NCBI GenBank assembly: GCA_938073845.1
Contig: CALJEO010000029.1
Coordinates: 1-5,821, forward strand
DNA length: 5,821 nucleotides
Reading direction: 5' to 3'
Source of the DNA: an uncultured archaeon
GTDB lineage: Archaea; Korarchaeota; Korarchaeia; Korarchaeales; Korarchaeaceae
Shown here in pieces: positions 5,793 to 5,821 of the stretch. Every line of letters begins with the position of its first letter. Position 1 is the stretch's first letter. The position numbers were made by a program, and so were the translations under genes. Under the pieces are notes generated by a model. That model was not told the origin of the DNA and did no database searches. It was given only the letters and a program-made list of their open reading frames with translations.

Positions 5793-5821
5793 GCGTTAAG
5801 AGATACTGAAAATCATCCCTT

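Overview
The window looks like the chromosome of a thermophilic archaeon, probably of the TACK group. The main reasons are archaeal-type ribosomal proteins (eL30, uS12, uS7), a short two-KH archaeal NusA, an archaeal Sm-like protein, and the archaeal gene order RNA polymerase A - eL30 - NusA - uS12 - uS7. Arg is written mostly AGG/AGA and Ile mostly ATA, as is common in hyperthermophiles. A korarchaeote-like or early-branching TACK lineage fits best, but this is a guess from gene order and divergence, not from a search.

Left half, plus strand (1-3173): a tightly packed transcription/translation operon. It holds the C-terminal part of RNA polymerase subunit A (reading frame open at the left edge, apparently an unsplit A'+A'' gene), rpl30e, nusA, rps12 and rps7. 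Genes overlap or lie a few bases apart, and the GGAGGTGAT-type ribosome binding sites often sit inside the end of the gene before. A 37-base gap with an AT-rich patch then leads to an Sm-like gene (3211-3450).

Right half, minus strand (3451-5821): glmS (glutamine:fructose-6-phosphate aminotransferase) lies downstream of, and is apparently co-transcribed with, a gene for an unrecognised coiled-coil protein with one C-terminal membrane segment. glmS and the Sm-like gene converge with no bases between their stop codons. The junction is the exact centre of a 32-base imperfect inverted repeat.

Points of interest: (i) the RNA polymerase frame runs without a stop from A'-tail sequence into A''; (ii) the polymerase trigger-loop region, the uS12 decoding-loop motif and uS7 depart from consensus at positions that are normally near-invariant; (iii) the strong ribosome binding site before nusA points to an ATT start codon; (iv) EF-1A does not follow uS7. 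I see no mobile element, CRISPR array, tRNA or rRNA. This is housekeeping DNA from a divergent lineage, and I found no new multi-gene system.
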